A DNA stretch of 61,989 nt from Treponema sp. (GCA_022640795.1 JALCCK010000009.1:1-61989), one strand, 5' to 3'. Shown: positions 33,465 to 42,787, counted from the first letter of the stretch. Numbers and translations: made by a program. The notes: generated by a model from the sequence alone, not told the origin.

Positions 33465-35306
33465 TTGCCTGTCAGCTATAAAAATTTAAAGTCTAAAAAG
33501 AAAAACCGTTCTCTTGCCCTTACCCACTCGCGGTCATTTTTTTTACTCATCGTTCTGCCGACAGCACTTTCTTTTCTCTTTACCGGATTCCTGTTTCGAA
33601 AGAATCTGCTGGATACGACGCGGATGCAGCTTTATGATACAATAGATCAGACAATTTTAAATATCGACAGGGAATTCGAACATAATGCAATCGTTGCTGC
33701 CTCCCTGATCCATGACAAAAATCTCATGCAGAAATCGCTTGCATACTGTGCTGCTGAAAATTTTCAGCAGCAGTATCAGGCAAGCAGAGAGATCGATACC
33801 ATCATGGATAATAAATTTCTTGTATCTGATTTAAACGGTTCATTCTATCTGCTCTTCGGAAAAAATCGCAGAATGTATATCAGCAGTAACTGTCAAAACG
33901 TGCTCCTGGATCAGCATGAAATTGAAAAAATCGTCGAAAAAACACCGGCAGAATCGGGAAAAGTGTTTTTCATCGACGGGCTGCTAAAAAGTACCCGGAA
34001 GGATGATCTGCAGTCGATAAGTATTCTTGTGGCAAAACCGCCGGCAGACAGAGGTTATGTTACCGATGTAGCGGCACTTGTACTGACGTTCGATTCCGAA
34101 TCCATCAATAATTTTTTTCAGTATCATCCCAAAAGAATCAGAGATACAGATGTCGTACGGTATATCGCAGGTAAAAACGGGAAAATTTTGTCTTCGACCG
34201 TCGGCAGTCTCGAAGGACTTTCCATGGAAGAAGCAGGGATACAATTAGAAAAAAAATTTATGCTCATTGCACGAAAAAGCAGTTTTACCGGCTGGACTAT
34301 AACCGATGCAGTTCCGATCCAGGCTATAACCGGCAGCGTAGATGCTTTTTTCCGAATTACCGTATTGTTTCTCATTGCTATAATAGGACTCTTTCTTGTC
34401 TATAACGTCTCTTTTTTCCACGAAATAGTCAGACCGTTCACAATACTATCAACTAATATGGAGAAAATTTCAGAAGGTGATTTCTCTGCACGCGTTCCCG
34501 ACTATGGGTATAAAGAATTCAATGAATTGTCGGATTCGTTCAATATTATGGCGGCGGATCTGAACAAATTGACGCAGCAAATAAAAAAAGAACAAAAAGA
34601 ACGGCTTAAATCTGAAATTCAGGCGCTTCGTTTTCAGCTTAATCCGCATTTTATGTGTAATACGCTCAATACAATCCGCATGATGGCCGAACTCTCAAAC
34701 CACGAAGCCATTGCTAAAATGACCGGAGCACTAATGTATATTATGGAAGATAACCTGCGCGGCGACAGTGCCATGTACAGTTTGAAACATGAAATTACGA
34801 ATCTGGAACACTATGTGTATCTTATGCAGGTTCGTTACGGGAAAACCTTCAACTATTTTACGGATATAAATCCTGATTTGTATAAATACAAAGTTCCGTC
34901 GATGATATTACAGCCGCTTGTTGAAAATGCAATTCTTCACGGAATCCGCAGTCTTGGGCGAACCGGCACTATTACGGTTTCTGCTGTCATTCTTTCAAAA
35001 GATGCCGAAAACCGGATATTTTCTGCAGAAACAGGAAAAGTATTAAAAATAGAAGTACGCGACGACGGGATCGGTATCACGCCGGATAAACTCGAACATC
35101 TGTTCGACTGGGATACGGGAAGCTCCAAAGGTTTGAATCATATCGGGCTAGCAGCCGTCCGCAGGCGGATTATCCTTACTTATGGAGGAGAATATACGCT
35201 TACCGTCGCCAGTTTTCCGGGAGAAGGAACCGTTGTAACAATCTATATACCGGCACAGGAATTTACCGAAGCAGACGAACTTCCTTTTGATGAGAATAAA
35301 CTGTAA
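33465..35306 (+). CDS. YesM/LytS-type sensor histidine kinase
   Basis: This 613-residue protein has membrane segments near 25-45 and 290-312 bounding an extracytoplasmic sensor of about 240 residues, a HAMP domain (MEKISEGDFSARVPDYGY), a His_kinase domain with LRFQLNPHFMCNTLN (phospho-His about 394) and an HATPase domain (LVENAILHG near 485, DDGIGI). It pairs with the AraC-type response regulator 11 bases downstream, the usual YesM/YesN arrangement controlling a neighbouring sugar ABC importer. The start is TTG, 13 bases after GGAGG; that Shine-Dalgarno also serves an immediate ATG-TAA mini-frame, so initiation may be weak or regulated. Confidence 0.9.
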   Translation: MPVSYKNLKSKKKNRSLALTHSRSFFLLIVLPTALSFLFTGFLFRKNLLDTTRMQLYDTIDQTILNIDREFEHNAIVAASLIHDKNLMQKSLAYCAAENFQQQYQASREIDTIMDNKFLVSDLNGSFYLLFGKNRRMYISSNCQNVLLDQHEIEKIVEKTPAESGKVFFIDGLLKSTRKDDLQSISILVAKPPADRGYVTDVAALVLTFDSESINNFFQYHPKRIRDTDVVRYIAGKNGKILSSTVGSLEGLSMEEAGIQLEKKFMLIARKSSFTGWTITDAVPIQAITGSVDAFFRITVLFLIAIIGLFLVYNVSFFHEIVRPFTILSTNMEKISEGDFSARVPDYGYKEFNELSDSFNIMAADLNKLTQQIKKEQKERLKSEIQALRFQLNPHFMCNTLNTIRMMAELSNHEAIAKMTGALMYIMEDNLRGDSAMYSLKHEITNLEHYVYLMQVRYGKTFNYFTDINPDLYKYKVPSMILQPLVENAILHGIRSLGRTGTITVSAVILSKDAENRIFSAETGKVLKIEVRDDGIGITPDKLEHLFDWDTGSSKGLNHIGLAAVRRRIILTYGGEYTLTVASFPGEGTVVTIYIPAQEFTEADELPFDENKL

Positions 35307-35317
35307 AATAAACTGTC

Positions 35318-36481
35318 ATGTATAAAATATTGCTTGTCGATGACGAACCTATTATTATTCTCGCATTACGAAAAATGCTCCGCAATTTTGAAACGGTTAC
35401 GGTTCAGGCAGAATGTGCAAACGGCAGCGAAGCGCTTACGTATCTGAACGCCCACCCGGATATCGATATAGTCATAACAGATGTCGATATGCCGGTTATG
35501 ACAGGGCTCGAACTCGCCGAAGAGCTCAAGAAACAAAAAAAACAGCAGTCGCTTATTTTTCTCAGTTCATACAGCAATTTTTCTTACGCAAGAAGAGCGT
35601 TTCAGTCGGGTGCCTGTGACTATATCTTAAAAACGGAAATGAGCGAAACAAAATTCCGGGTACTTCTCGAAACTGTTATTCAAAAAAGGATTCAGGCAGG
35701 GCTGCAGCCTTCCCTTAACACGGAAAACAATAAAAAATGGCGCCAGTGTTTTTTTCAGTCTCTGTTGAAAACAAACAGCGGACAGATTCCCGGCAATATT
35801 CAGGAACTCTATGACAAAAGTGCTTTCACTATTTCATTTCCGTACTATTTTATGATACTACGTCCCGGAGATATCCCGCAGGTATACAGCCGGTATAAAG
35901 GACGACTGCAGGAATTTGAAGCAAACACAGAATCCCTTCTGCACCAGTCTGTAACTGCTGCAGGAGGAATTTGTACAGCTATAGCGTTCGACCACTATTG
36001 TGTTATGCTGGCTTCCGAACTAAAACTGAAGGATTGTTTTGCCGCCTTTTATGATACGGCATGGACTTATCTCGATACCGGTTTCGAAAAAAAAATAGGA
36101 CCGAAAATCTGCAGTCTTCAGGATTTCTGTAACATATACCCCAAAACAGCCTCCGATTTTCATGCATACAGCCGGAGTGTTGTAAGAGCCCGCAGATATA
36201 TAAATGAAAATTTCAGAAATACGACTCTTTCACTTTCAGACATTGCCGACTATTCCGAAGTCTCAAAAAACCATTTGAGCGCTACTTTTTCAAAGGAAAC
36301 AGGAGAAACGGTTCTTGATTACATTGCGCGGGTCCGTATAGATGCTGCCAGAAAGCTGCTGATCGGAACGGATCTGCTTATTTTTGAAATTGCAGAAAAA
36401 ACCGGCTATGCAAATACAGAAACATTCTGCAGAGTATTTAAAAAATTTACCGGTAAAAATCCCAGTAGAATCCGTCAATAA
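35318..36481 (+). CDS. YesN-type response regulator with AraC helix-turn-helix
   Basis: The 387-residue protein has a receiver domain (residues 1-125, phosphoacceptor Asp in DIVITDVDMPV, about 54, and the conserved Lys in YILKTEMSE), a middle region of about 150 residues, and two AraC-type helix-turn-helix motifs (about 285-387; LSLSDIADYSEVSKNHLS and IFEIAEKTGYANTETFCRVF). It is the partner of the kinase just upstream and likely activates the ABC importer genes that follow. Confidence 0.92.
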   Translation: MYKILLVDDEPIIILALRKMLRNFETVTVQAECANGSEALTYLNAHPDIDIVITDVDMPVMTGLELAEELKKQKKQQSLIFLSSYSNFSYARRAFQSGACDYILKTEMSETKFRVLLETVIQKRIQAGLQPSLNTENNKKWRQCFFQSLLKTNSGQIPGNIQELYDKSAFTISFPYYFMILRPGDIPQVYSRYKGRLQEFEANTESLLHQSVTAAGGICTAIAFDHYCVMLASELKLKDCFAAFYDTAWTYLDTGFEKKIGPKICSLQDFCNIYPKTASDFHAYSRSVVRARRYINENFRNTTLSLSDIADYSEVSKNHLSATFSKETGETVLDYIARVRIDAARKLLIGTDLLIFEIAEKTGYANTETFCRVFKKFTGKNPSRIRQ

Positions 36482-36560
36482 ATCGTAAATTTCATCATGT
36501 ACAATACTCCGCACCGGTCCCATACTTAAATAGTAAGAAAAAAGTAAGACATAGGAGACA

Positions 36561-36659
36561 TGATAAAAATACATCCGTGTATTTTTATCAATTGTAGTTG
36601 TTCAAGCGTTGCTTTCGCAACTACTTTTTTGCGGCGTCTCTGCCGCACCGCTAACGCGG
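36561..36659 (+). terminator. multi-hairpin leader with terminator upstream of the second sugar-binding protein
   Basis: Four hairpins in a row: a 13-bp arm TGATAAAAATACA (36561-36573) with its complement (36578-36590), loop TCCG; GTAGTTG (36594-36600) with CAACTAC (36618-36624) followed by six T, a rho-independent terminator; GCGGC (36631-36635) with GCCGC (36642-36646); CCGC (36648-36651) with GCGG (36656-36659). Then GGAGG and the ATG at 36679. No promoter is obvious after the terminator, so readthrough/attenuation from yesMN is plausible. Confidence 0.7.
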
Positions 36660-36678
36660 AGTTTTATAGGAGGTATGT

Positions 36679-37983
36679 ATGTCGAAGAAAACTGTAACGG
36701 CCTGTCTGTGCGCCGTACTGGCAGCGGGAGCTGTATTTGCAGGCGGAAGTAAGGATAACTCAGCCGAGACAAATAAGAAAATTGTCATCAAGATCGGTGA
36801 TAATCTTCCCGACCGGAATAACGGTATGGGAGCTGTATTCGAACAGATTAACACGGAATTCACGACTCTTCATCCGAACGTAGAATTTGTCGTAGAAAGC
36901 TATCAGGATCAGCCGTGGCAGGAAAAAGTTAAAATTTATGCAACTGCAAACCAGCTTCCCGACGTAATGAAATACTGGTCATTCCCCGGAATGATGAAAC
37001 CGCTTGTTGAAGCAGGTATGCTGATGCCAATGAATAAAAATGATTATACTGATGCGAAATTCATGGCGGGTTCACTGGAAGGTAATGTCTATGATGGAAA
37101 ACTTTACGGTATTCCGGTTTCGGCCGACATGTGGGTTCTATACGTGAATAAAAGCCTTTTTAAAAAAGCAGGCATTCCGCTTCCGACAAGCTGGGAAGAT
37201 ATAATAAAATCGGTTCCGAAATTCCGTGCACTGGGAATTACACCGGTTGTGACAGACGGAAAAGAAGGCTGGCCTATCTGCGAAATGTATGACAATATTC
37301 TTCAGAGAATGAACGGCGATTTTACTCATATGATTAATGCCTGTGATAACAGAACGGAAAAATGGACACAGCCGGACTTTATAAAAGCAGCCGGTTATAT
37401 CCAGAATATGGTAAAAGCAGGTGTTTTCAATGACAATCTCACAACATCAGATTACGGAGATGCACGCAATATGTTCGGGCAGGAACGTGCTGCAATGTAT
37501 ATGATGGGATCATGGGAAATGTCACTTGCTACTGATGAAAATTTTTCACAAAACTTTAAAGACAATCTCGATGTAATCCCGTTCCCCGTTATCGAAGGCG
37601 GAAAGGGTAAAGCAACTGATACACTTGCATGGTTCGGCGGGAACCTTATTTTTGCCGCAAATCCAGCACAGCAGGACCTTATCAACGAATATGCACAACT
37701 TTTTGCAAAACGGTGGTCAACACTCTGCTGGGAAACAAAAGCGAGTTTCCCGCCGGCTTCTGTAAAAGCGCTCCCCGACGATACGGTTGTAGCAAAAAAA
37801 CTGCTAGCAATATCCTCCGGTGCAACATCTTCTTCAGGAACGCCTGCACTTGACCGTCTCGACAGTGTATTCAAGGAAGATATGCAGGAACAGATGCGCC
37901 AGCTGTGTGCACTTCTCGTAACCCCTGAACAGTTTACAAAAACACTGGATGCTTCTGCCCAGCGCGCGTACGATGAAAAATAA
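36679..37983 (+). CDS. sugar ABC transporter substrate-binding protein
   Basis: A 434-residue family-1 solute-binding protein. The signal peptide ends AVFAGGSKD, again with no lipobox Cys. The mature part has TEFTTLHPNVEFVVESYQDQ and LPDVMKYWSFPG, as expected for MalE-like proteins. AGGAGG precedes the start. It follows the YesM/YesN pair and precedes two permeases, so it is probably controlled by that pair and binds an oligosaccharide. No glycoside hydrolase is nearby to indicate which sugar. Confidence 0.9.
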   Translation: MSKKTVTACLCAVLAAGAVFAGGSKDNSAETNKKIVIKIGDNLPDRNNGMGAVFEQINTEFTTLHPNVEFVVESYQDQPWQEKVKIYATANQLPDVMKYWSFPGMMKPLVEAGMLMPMNKNDYTDAKFMAGSLEGNVYDGKLYGIPVSADMWVLYVNKSLFKKAGIPLPTSWEDIIKSVPKFRALGITPVVTDGKEGWPICEMYDNILQRMNGDFTHMINACDNRTEKWTQPDFIKAAGYIQNMVKAGVFNDNLTTSDYGDARNMFGQERAAMYMMGSWEMSLATDENFSQNFKDNLDVIPFPVIEGGKGKATDTLAWFGGNLIFAANPAQQDLINEYAQLFAKRWSTLCWETKASFPPASVKALPDDTVVAKKLLAISSGATSSSGTPALDRLDSVFKEDMQEQMRQLCALLVTPEQFTKTLDASAQRAYDEK

Positions 37984-37996
37984 GTAACTAATTTCT

Positions 37997-38071
37997 ACAG
38001 TCTGCGGTCCTGTTTTCTTTTCTCCTGCCGCAGACTGTTATTTTCCGGCAGCAGATTCCGTCTGCTGCCGG
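37997..38071 (+). terminator. two intercistronic stem-loops after the binding-protein gene
   Basis: ACAGTCTGCGG (37997-38007) pairs with CCGCAGACTGT (38028-38038), followed by TATTTT; then CCGGCAGCAGA (38045-38055) pairs with TCTGCTGCCGG (38061-38071). Each stem is 11 bp. Probably partial terminator and message stabiliser between binding protein and permeases. Confidence 0.7.
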
Positions 38072-38084
38072 TACGGAGTATAAA

Positions 38085-38969
38085 ATGAATTCCATGTTTG
38101 GAAATAAAAAAGTTGTTGCTGCACTGGTAATTCCCGGTATTGTCATAATGTTTTTTGCCATCGCAGCCCCGCTTATCATCAGTATTTTTCTCAGTTTTAT
38201 GAAATGGTCCGGTTTCGGAAAAATGAAATTTATCGGACTCTCGAATTACGTCCGCTTATTAACGAAAGATCCGCTTTTCTGGCGTTCTATATATAATGTA
38301 CTGCTTCTGACTATTGTGACAATCTGTTTTCAGAATGTTCTTGCATTTCTGCTGGCATCGGTACTTGTCCACCTGACAGAGGGAGTTTCCCGTTTACTGC
38401 GTACTATTTATTTCATACCGGCAACACTCAGTCTTGTTGTTGTCACGAAATTATGGGTACACATCTTTCATCCTGAATACGGGCTGCTCAATAAAATGCT
38501 TATAAAAATGGGGTTACAGCATTTGACACATGCATGGCTTGGCGATCCTTCGACAGCCATCTGGGCAGTAATATGGATTATGATATGGCAGGGGTTCGGC
38601 TGGGCGCTGCTTTTTTTCTACAGCGGACTAGTAACCGTACCGCAGGAACTGGAAGAAGCCGCAAAAGTCGACGGTGCAAATAAATGGCAATTATACGTCC
38701 ATGTCATCATTCCATACATGATGCCGGTTATCGAAGCGATCGTTGTAATAGATGTCATATCATCGCTTAAGCAGATGGAAATGGTTTATCTGTCGACAGA
38801 AGGCGGGCCGGGAAATACGACACAATTCATAGCTCAATATTTGTATCAAAGGGCGTTCAAATACGGTGAATACGGATACGGAAATGCAATATCAGTCATA
38901 TTCGTCATACTGGCAGTTGCTTTAACCATTCTTATCCAGCGATCGTTCAGAAAAGCCGCAGCAGATTAA
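38085..38969 (+). CDS. sugar ABC transporter permease (MalF type)
   Basis: The 294-residue protein has six membrane segments and the ATPase-contact motif EEAAKVDGANKWQLYVHVII (about 190-210). GGAG lies eight bases before the ATG. It sits 11 bases upstream of the second permease. As with the first sugar importer in this window, no ATPase gene is present. Confidence 0.92.
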   Translation: MNSMFGNKKVVAALVIPGIVIMFFAIAAPLIISIFLSFMKWSGFGKMKFIGLSNYVRLLTKDPLFWRSIYNVLLLTIVTICFQNVLAFLLASVLVHLTEGVSRLLRTIYFIPATLSLVVVTKLWVHIFHPEYGLLNKMLIKMGLQHLTHAWLGDPSTAIWAVIWIMIWQGFGWALLFFYSGLVTVPQELEEAAKVDGANKWQLYVHVIIPYMMPVIEAIVVIDVISSLKQMEMVYLSTEGGPGNTTQFIAQYLYQRAFKYGEYGYGNAISVIFVILAVALTILIQRSFRKAAAD

Positions 38970-38980
38970 AGAGGTAAAAA

Positions 38981-39832
38981 ATGGTTCCAAATAACCGCTA
39001 TGCAACAATAAAAAAAACAAAAAAAATAATTCTGGCAGTAGTTCTTATTTTTGTCGCACTCATACAGGTTTTTCCGCTTGTATGGTTGTTCTCATATTCT
39101 ATCAAGACTTCGGGAGATGTTTTCGGTCCTGATCTTCTTTCTTTTCCGAAAGATCCGCAATGGCATAACTATGTCAGGGCATTTATAGACGGAAAAGTGG
39201 CACTATACCTGAGCAATACATTGAAGGTTGTTATTCCTTCAGTTTTCCTGAGCATAACAATTCCGTTCTGCATGGCATACGCCTGTACCCGTATGGAGTG
39301 GAAAATGAAAGGACTCGTCTGGTCAATCATTATAATCGGGCTTACCATACCGATTCATACGACGCTGCTTCCCAATTTTATCTGGTTCAATAAACTGCAT
39401 CTTATAGACACACATCTCGGATTAATCATTGCATACACCGCATTCGCAGTATCGTTCAATGCAATAATTTTTTCGGGTCTTCTTAAAAGTATTCCAAAAT
39501 CGATGGAAGAATCAGCATTTCTGGACGGAGCGGGCTACCATATCGTTCTGGCTCAGATAATCGCCCCCATGTCCGTAACAGGATTTGCAACCTGCGGAAT
39601 TCAGACATTTCTGAATCACTGGAACGAGTTTATTATGGCAAATACGTATCTTTCAACGGGAGACAAACGGACACTACCGTTCTCCATCATTCTGTTCACC
39701 GGACAGTACGCGTCGGACTACGCCGTACAGTTTGCCTGCATGGTTCTTATAGCCCTGCCGCCGCTGATTCTGTATTTTGTGTTCAATAAATGGATACTTG
39801 CAGGAATCGGAGCAGGAGCCGTTAAAGGCTAG
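38981..39832 (+). CDS. sugar ABC transporter permease (MalG type)
   Basis: The 283-residue protein has an N-terminal membrane segment, five further segments and the contact motif EESAFLDGAGYHIVLAQIIA (about 174-193). GAGGT precedes the ATG. Its 3' end overlaps the convergent hybrid kinase gene by 11 bases, and no terminator separates them. Confidence 0.92.
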   Translation: MVPNNRYATIKKTKKIILAVVLIFVALIQVFPLVWLFSYSIKTSGDVFGPDLLSFPKDPQWHNYVRAFIDGKVALYLSNTLKVVIPSVFLSITIPFCMAYACTRMEWKMKGLVWSIIIIGLTIPIHTTLLPNFIWFNKLHLIDTHLGLIIAYTAFAVSFNAIIFSGLLKSIPKSMEESAFLDGAGYHIVLAQIIAPMSVTGFATCGIQTFLNHWNEFIMANTYLSTGDKRTLPFSIILFTGQYASDYAVQFACMVLIALPPLILYFVFNKWILAGIGAGAVKG

Positions 39833-41861
39833 CTTCCGAAGGGTTATTGTTAAAAAGACGGCTGAGTGTTTGAAATAATTCAGCTTTATCTATCGGCTTG
39901 GCTATATGGGCATTCATGCCGGCAGCAAGAGAACGTTGTACATCGTCGCCATATGCATTCGCTGAAAGTGCCACAATCGGAATCTTCGTGTCAAGTTTTC
40001 TGATTTCTCGTGTTGCCGTAAGTCCATCCATAACGGGCATTCGTACATCCATAAGGATGCCGTCATACATTTTGTACCCGGCAGTCCCGGCACGTTGCAA
40101 TTCAAGCGCCTGCCGTATTTTTTCAACCCCGCTGCTGCCGTCGGCTGCCGTATCGACAGTCATACCGGCCTCTTCAAGAATCCTGACTGCTATCGTCAGA
40201 TTCAGATCATTATCTTCGCAGAGCAATACTTTCTTATTCTGCAAATGGTATCCGGTAGATTTTACCGATACGGCTGTTTTATATCCCGCTATCTGTTCTT
40301 CAGCTGCCGCCTGCACCGGCAGTATGACGGTAAACAACGATCCGTTACCTAACGTGCTTTGACACGAAATCGTTCCTCCAAGCAGCCCGATAAGATTCTT
40401 TGTTATTGCAAGCCCAAGTCCCGCACCACCTTCACGAACCGACTGACTGTTGGGCTCCTGCGTAAAAGGTTCAAACAGATGCTTCTGAAAAGCTTCTGAC
40501 ATTCCGACTCCATTATCACGGATTATGTGTTTTACTTCATAGTTACCGTCTTCTTTGCGTTTAGAAACCGCAGTCCATTCAACACGACCGCCGGGTGGCG
40601 TATATTTTATCGCATTATTCAATATATTGAGCAGAATTTGATTAAACCGTAATTTATCCACATAAATATAACAGTCCTGAAAATTATTTTTAAAACTTGT
40701 CACAAACGTTATATTTTTTTCCCGGGCCCGTACATCCATAATAGCCAGTACATTTTTTATAATCCTGCCGGAAACAATAACTTCCGGATGAAGCGGGACA
40801 ACACCCTTTTCAAGTTTCTGCATATCAAGTAAATCATTCTGCAAACCCAGCAGGTAGAGAGAACTTTCCTTTATTTGTCGAAAATAGCCGGTCAGCCGCG
40901 TACTTTCGCTTTCCTTCAAACCAAAATCCGCTGTGTTTATGATTGCATTCATGGGAGTACGCATGTCATGACTCATACGGGCAAGAAAATCAGTTCTTGC
41001 CTTATTTATATTCTCCAAACTTCTTACCCGGTGCAGATAATTATGAACGAGCAGGAAATAGGAACAGTAAAAAGCAATCTCTGCGACAAGCAGCGTAAGC
41101 ATATGATACCAGCTTACCCAGCCTTTCCGGGGATACAGAGAAAGATACCATTCATGGTTCGGTACAGGAATGGGAACCTCTATAGTTTTCTTACCTTTCT
41201 TAAAACTATCTGACTGAATAATCGTTATATTTTCATTATGTTCATTAACACACCAGACACGGTACTCATATCCATTATTTATCAGTTCTTTGAAAGACGG
41301 AAGATCAATAGCGGTCGGAAGATTAAGGACAATTGCAGCTATACCTAAGAAATGTTCATTTCCGCGGTCATCTGTGTAGAAAACCGGATTTCTGCCGACA
41401 AGTCCATATCCCCCGCGATACAGATTGTACGGGCCGGAGACTGTTGTCTGTTTTGTTTTAATTGCAAAGTTGACTTCCGGTCCCCGATCCGGATCAGTCA
41501 GAAAATTCTTATCAGCTATCAGGTTACTTCCATCTGAAGGGTAAAAATAGTCAATTTTTCCGTCGGGTGTCATGAATTCAACAGCCCGTATGCCGGTGTG
41601 CCGCTTGTAGATGTTCTGGGCAGTTCTTTTAAAACCAGCAGAAGAAACGCCGCCGGGATTGTTTATAAACAACGTTTCAACAAAATCAGTTTCGTTGACT
41701 ATGGAATTAAGCGTATACAGCAATTCATCAGATGAAAAGGCTGCATTCTGCGAAGCTGTCTGAAAATCATCAGCCTTGTGATAAAAATATGACAATATAA
41801 ATACTGTCAGTAAAATGAGGCCCAATACGCTGCTTACTATTTTTATTGCAACATTTTTCAT
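39822..41861 (-). CDS. hybrid histidine kinase with CHASE sensor domain
   Basis: About 679 residues: membrane segment (about 7-27), CHASE-type sensor (FKRTAQNIYKRHTGIRAVEF, VNFAIKTKQTTVSGPYNLYR), a second membrane segment near 255-275, HisKA with MSHDMRTPMNAI (phospho-His about 295), HATPase_c (GAGLGLAI) and a receiver with its Asp in GILMDVRMPVM (about 602). CHASE domains bind small outside ligands. Its kinase-receiver part closely resembles that of the hybrid kinase at 30968-33241, suggesting duplication with sensor exchange. The start at 41861 places the membrane helix at the N-terminus; the frame extends to 41954. Confidence 0.88.
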   Translation of the reverse strand: MKNVAIKIVSSVLGLILLTVFILSYFYHKADDFQTASQNAAFSSDELLYTLNSIVNETDFVETLFINNPGGVSSAGFKRTAQNIYKRHTGIRAVEFMTPDGKIDYFYPSDGSNLIADKNFLTDPDRGPEVNFAIKTKQTTVSGPYNLYRGGYGLVGRNPVFYTDDRGNEHFLGIAAIVLNLPTAIDLPSFKELINNGYEYRVWCVNEHNENITIIQSDSFKKGKKTIEVPIPVPNHEWYLSLYPRKGWVSWYHMLTLLVAEIAFYCSYFLLVHNYLHRVRSLENINKARTDFLARMSHDMRTPMNAIINTADFGLKESESTRLTGYFRQIKESSLYLLGLQNDLLDMQKLEKGVVPLHPEVIVSGRIIKNVLAIMDVRAREKNITFVTSFKNNFQDCYIYVDKLRFNQILLNILNNAIKYTPPGGRVEWTAVSKRKEDGNYEVKHIIRDNGVGMSEAFQKHLFEPFTQEPNSQSVREGGAGLGLAITKNLIGLLGGTISCQSTLGNGSLFTVILPVQAAAEEQIAGYKTAVSVKSTGYHLQNKKVLLCEDNDLNLTIAVRILEEAGMTVDTAADGSSGVEKIRQALELQRAGTAGYKMYDGILMDVRMPVMDGLTATREIRKLDTKIPIVALSANAYGDDVQRSLAAGMNAHIAKPIDKAELFQTLSRLFNNNPSEASL

Positions 41862-41986
41862 TTTATCTGTGCATAGTATATCACACCGCAACAAAAGCAG
41901 ACAGCCTGCTGCAGGTAAATGTAACTGATGCAGCAAGTTTTGTGACTTGATCACAGACTTTTTTGTATAAACGGTGTATCCTAGAT

Positions 41987-42020
41987 ACAGAATTAGTTAG
42001 CCAACATTAACTAATTCTGT
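41987..42020 (+). promoter_or_regulatory. 13-bp inverted repeat upstream of the peroxiredoxin gene
   Basis: ACAGAATTAGTTA (41987-41999) and TAACTAATTCTGT (42008-42020) are perfect complements around an eight-base spacer. The repeat ends one base before AGGAGG of the gene. It contains the TTAGTTA/TAACTAA half-sites also seen upstream of feoA, so it may be a metal-regulator operator; as RNA it would form a hairpin beside the ribosome site. Confidence 0.6.
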
Positions 42021-42033
42021 CAGGAGGTTACCA

Positions 42034-42735
42034 ATGGCATGTGATACGGGACTGACACCAATCAAAGAGTCCAAAAAAAGTACTGCAGATTCTGACCAGC
42101 TCAACGGGGAGGTAAAAACGATGAGTTCAACAATGGTCCGGCGTATGATGCCGGAATTCAAAATGGATGCGTTCGATTCAAAAACAGGACATTTTAAATC
42201 AGTGTCGGACAAAGACTATAAAGGAAAATGGACGGTTGTCTGCTTTTATCCGGCGGATTTCACCTTCGTCTGCCCGACAGAGATCGCGGCAATGAATGCA
42301 AAATACGACGACTTCCAGAAACTCAACACAGAAATTCTGGCAGTATCTGTCGATTCAAAATTTTCGCATAAACGTTTTGTCGAAACGGAACCGCTGCTAA
42401 AAGGATTAAAACTGACGATCGGTGCTGATAAAACAATGGAAACAGCCCGCGCGTTCGGTGTTCTGGATGAAGAAGGAGGAACCGCAATGAGGGGCCGTTT
42501 TCTGTTCAATCCGGACGGAATCTGTGTGGCTCAGGAAGTTCAGGCTGATTCAGTCGGAAGAAACGTCAATGAATTCCTTCGCCAGGTAGAAGCCTGGCAG
42601 TATGCCACAAAGACAGGGGATGTCTGCCCTGCAGGATGGAGACCGGGCAAAAAAACACTTCCCGTCTCAACAGATGCAGAAAAAATGGCCGGTCATGTCG
42701 GCGATTATGTTACACTGGAAGAAATATTGAGCTAG
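42034..42735 (+). CDS. AhpC-type 2-Cys peroxiredoxin
   Basis: The long form is 233 residues. The peroxidatic Cys is in FYPADFTFVCPTE (about 80) and the resolving Cys in TGDVCPAGWRPG (about 197), with WQYATKTG before it, as in AhpC. The enzyme reduces hydrogen peroxide and organic peroxides. Two starts are credible in the same frame: ATG 42034 after AGGAGG, giving a 29-residue extension that includes a Cys, and ATG 42121 after GGGGAGG, giving the usual length of about 204 residues. No AhpF is adjacent. It lies next to iron and zinc uptake genes and ends at a strong bidirectional terminator. Confidence 0.93.
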   Translation: MACDTGLTPIKESKKSTADSDQLNGEVKTMSSTMVRRMMPEFKMDAFDSKTGHFKSVSDKDYKGKWTVVCFYPADFTFVCPTEIAAMNAKYDDFQKLNTEILAVSVDSKFSHKRFVETEPLLKGLKLTIGADKTMETARAFGVLDEEGGTAMRGRFLFNPDGICVAQEVQADSVGRNVNEFLRQVEAWQYATKTGDVCPAGWRPGKKTLPVSTDAEKMAGHVGDYVTLEEILS

Positions 42736-42752
42736 GATACAGGTCCTGAGAG

Positions 42753-42787
42753 GAAAAAAAAGCAGAACCGTTTGGTTCTGCTTTTTT
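42753..42787. terminator. bidirectional rho-independent terminator
   Basis: AGCAGAACC (42761-42769), loop GTTT, GGTTCTGCT (42774-42782), with T-run to 42787 and an A-run before the stem. It serves the peroxiredoxin (plus) and znuA-like (minus) genes, whose stops are at 42735 and 42791. Confidence 0.9.

Noticed and set aside
41941..41955. CRP/FNR-like site TGTGACTTGATCACA upstream of the peroxiredoxin gene
   Set aside because: The half-sites are right for CRP but the spacer is five bases rather than six, and it lies between two genes with other explanations.
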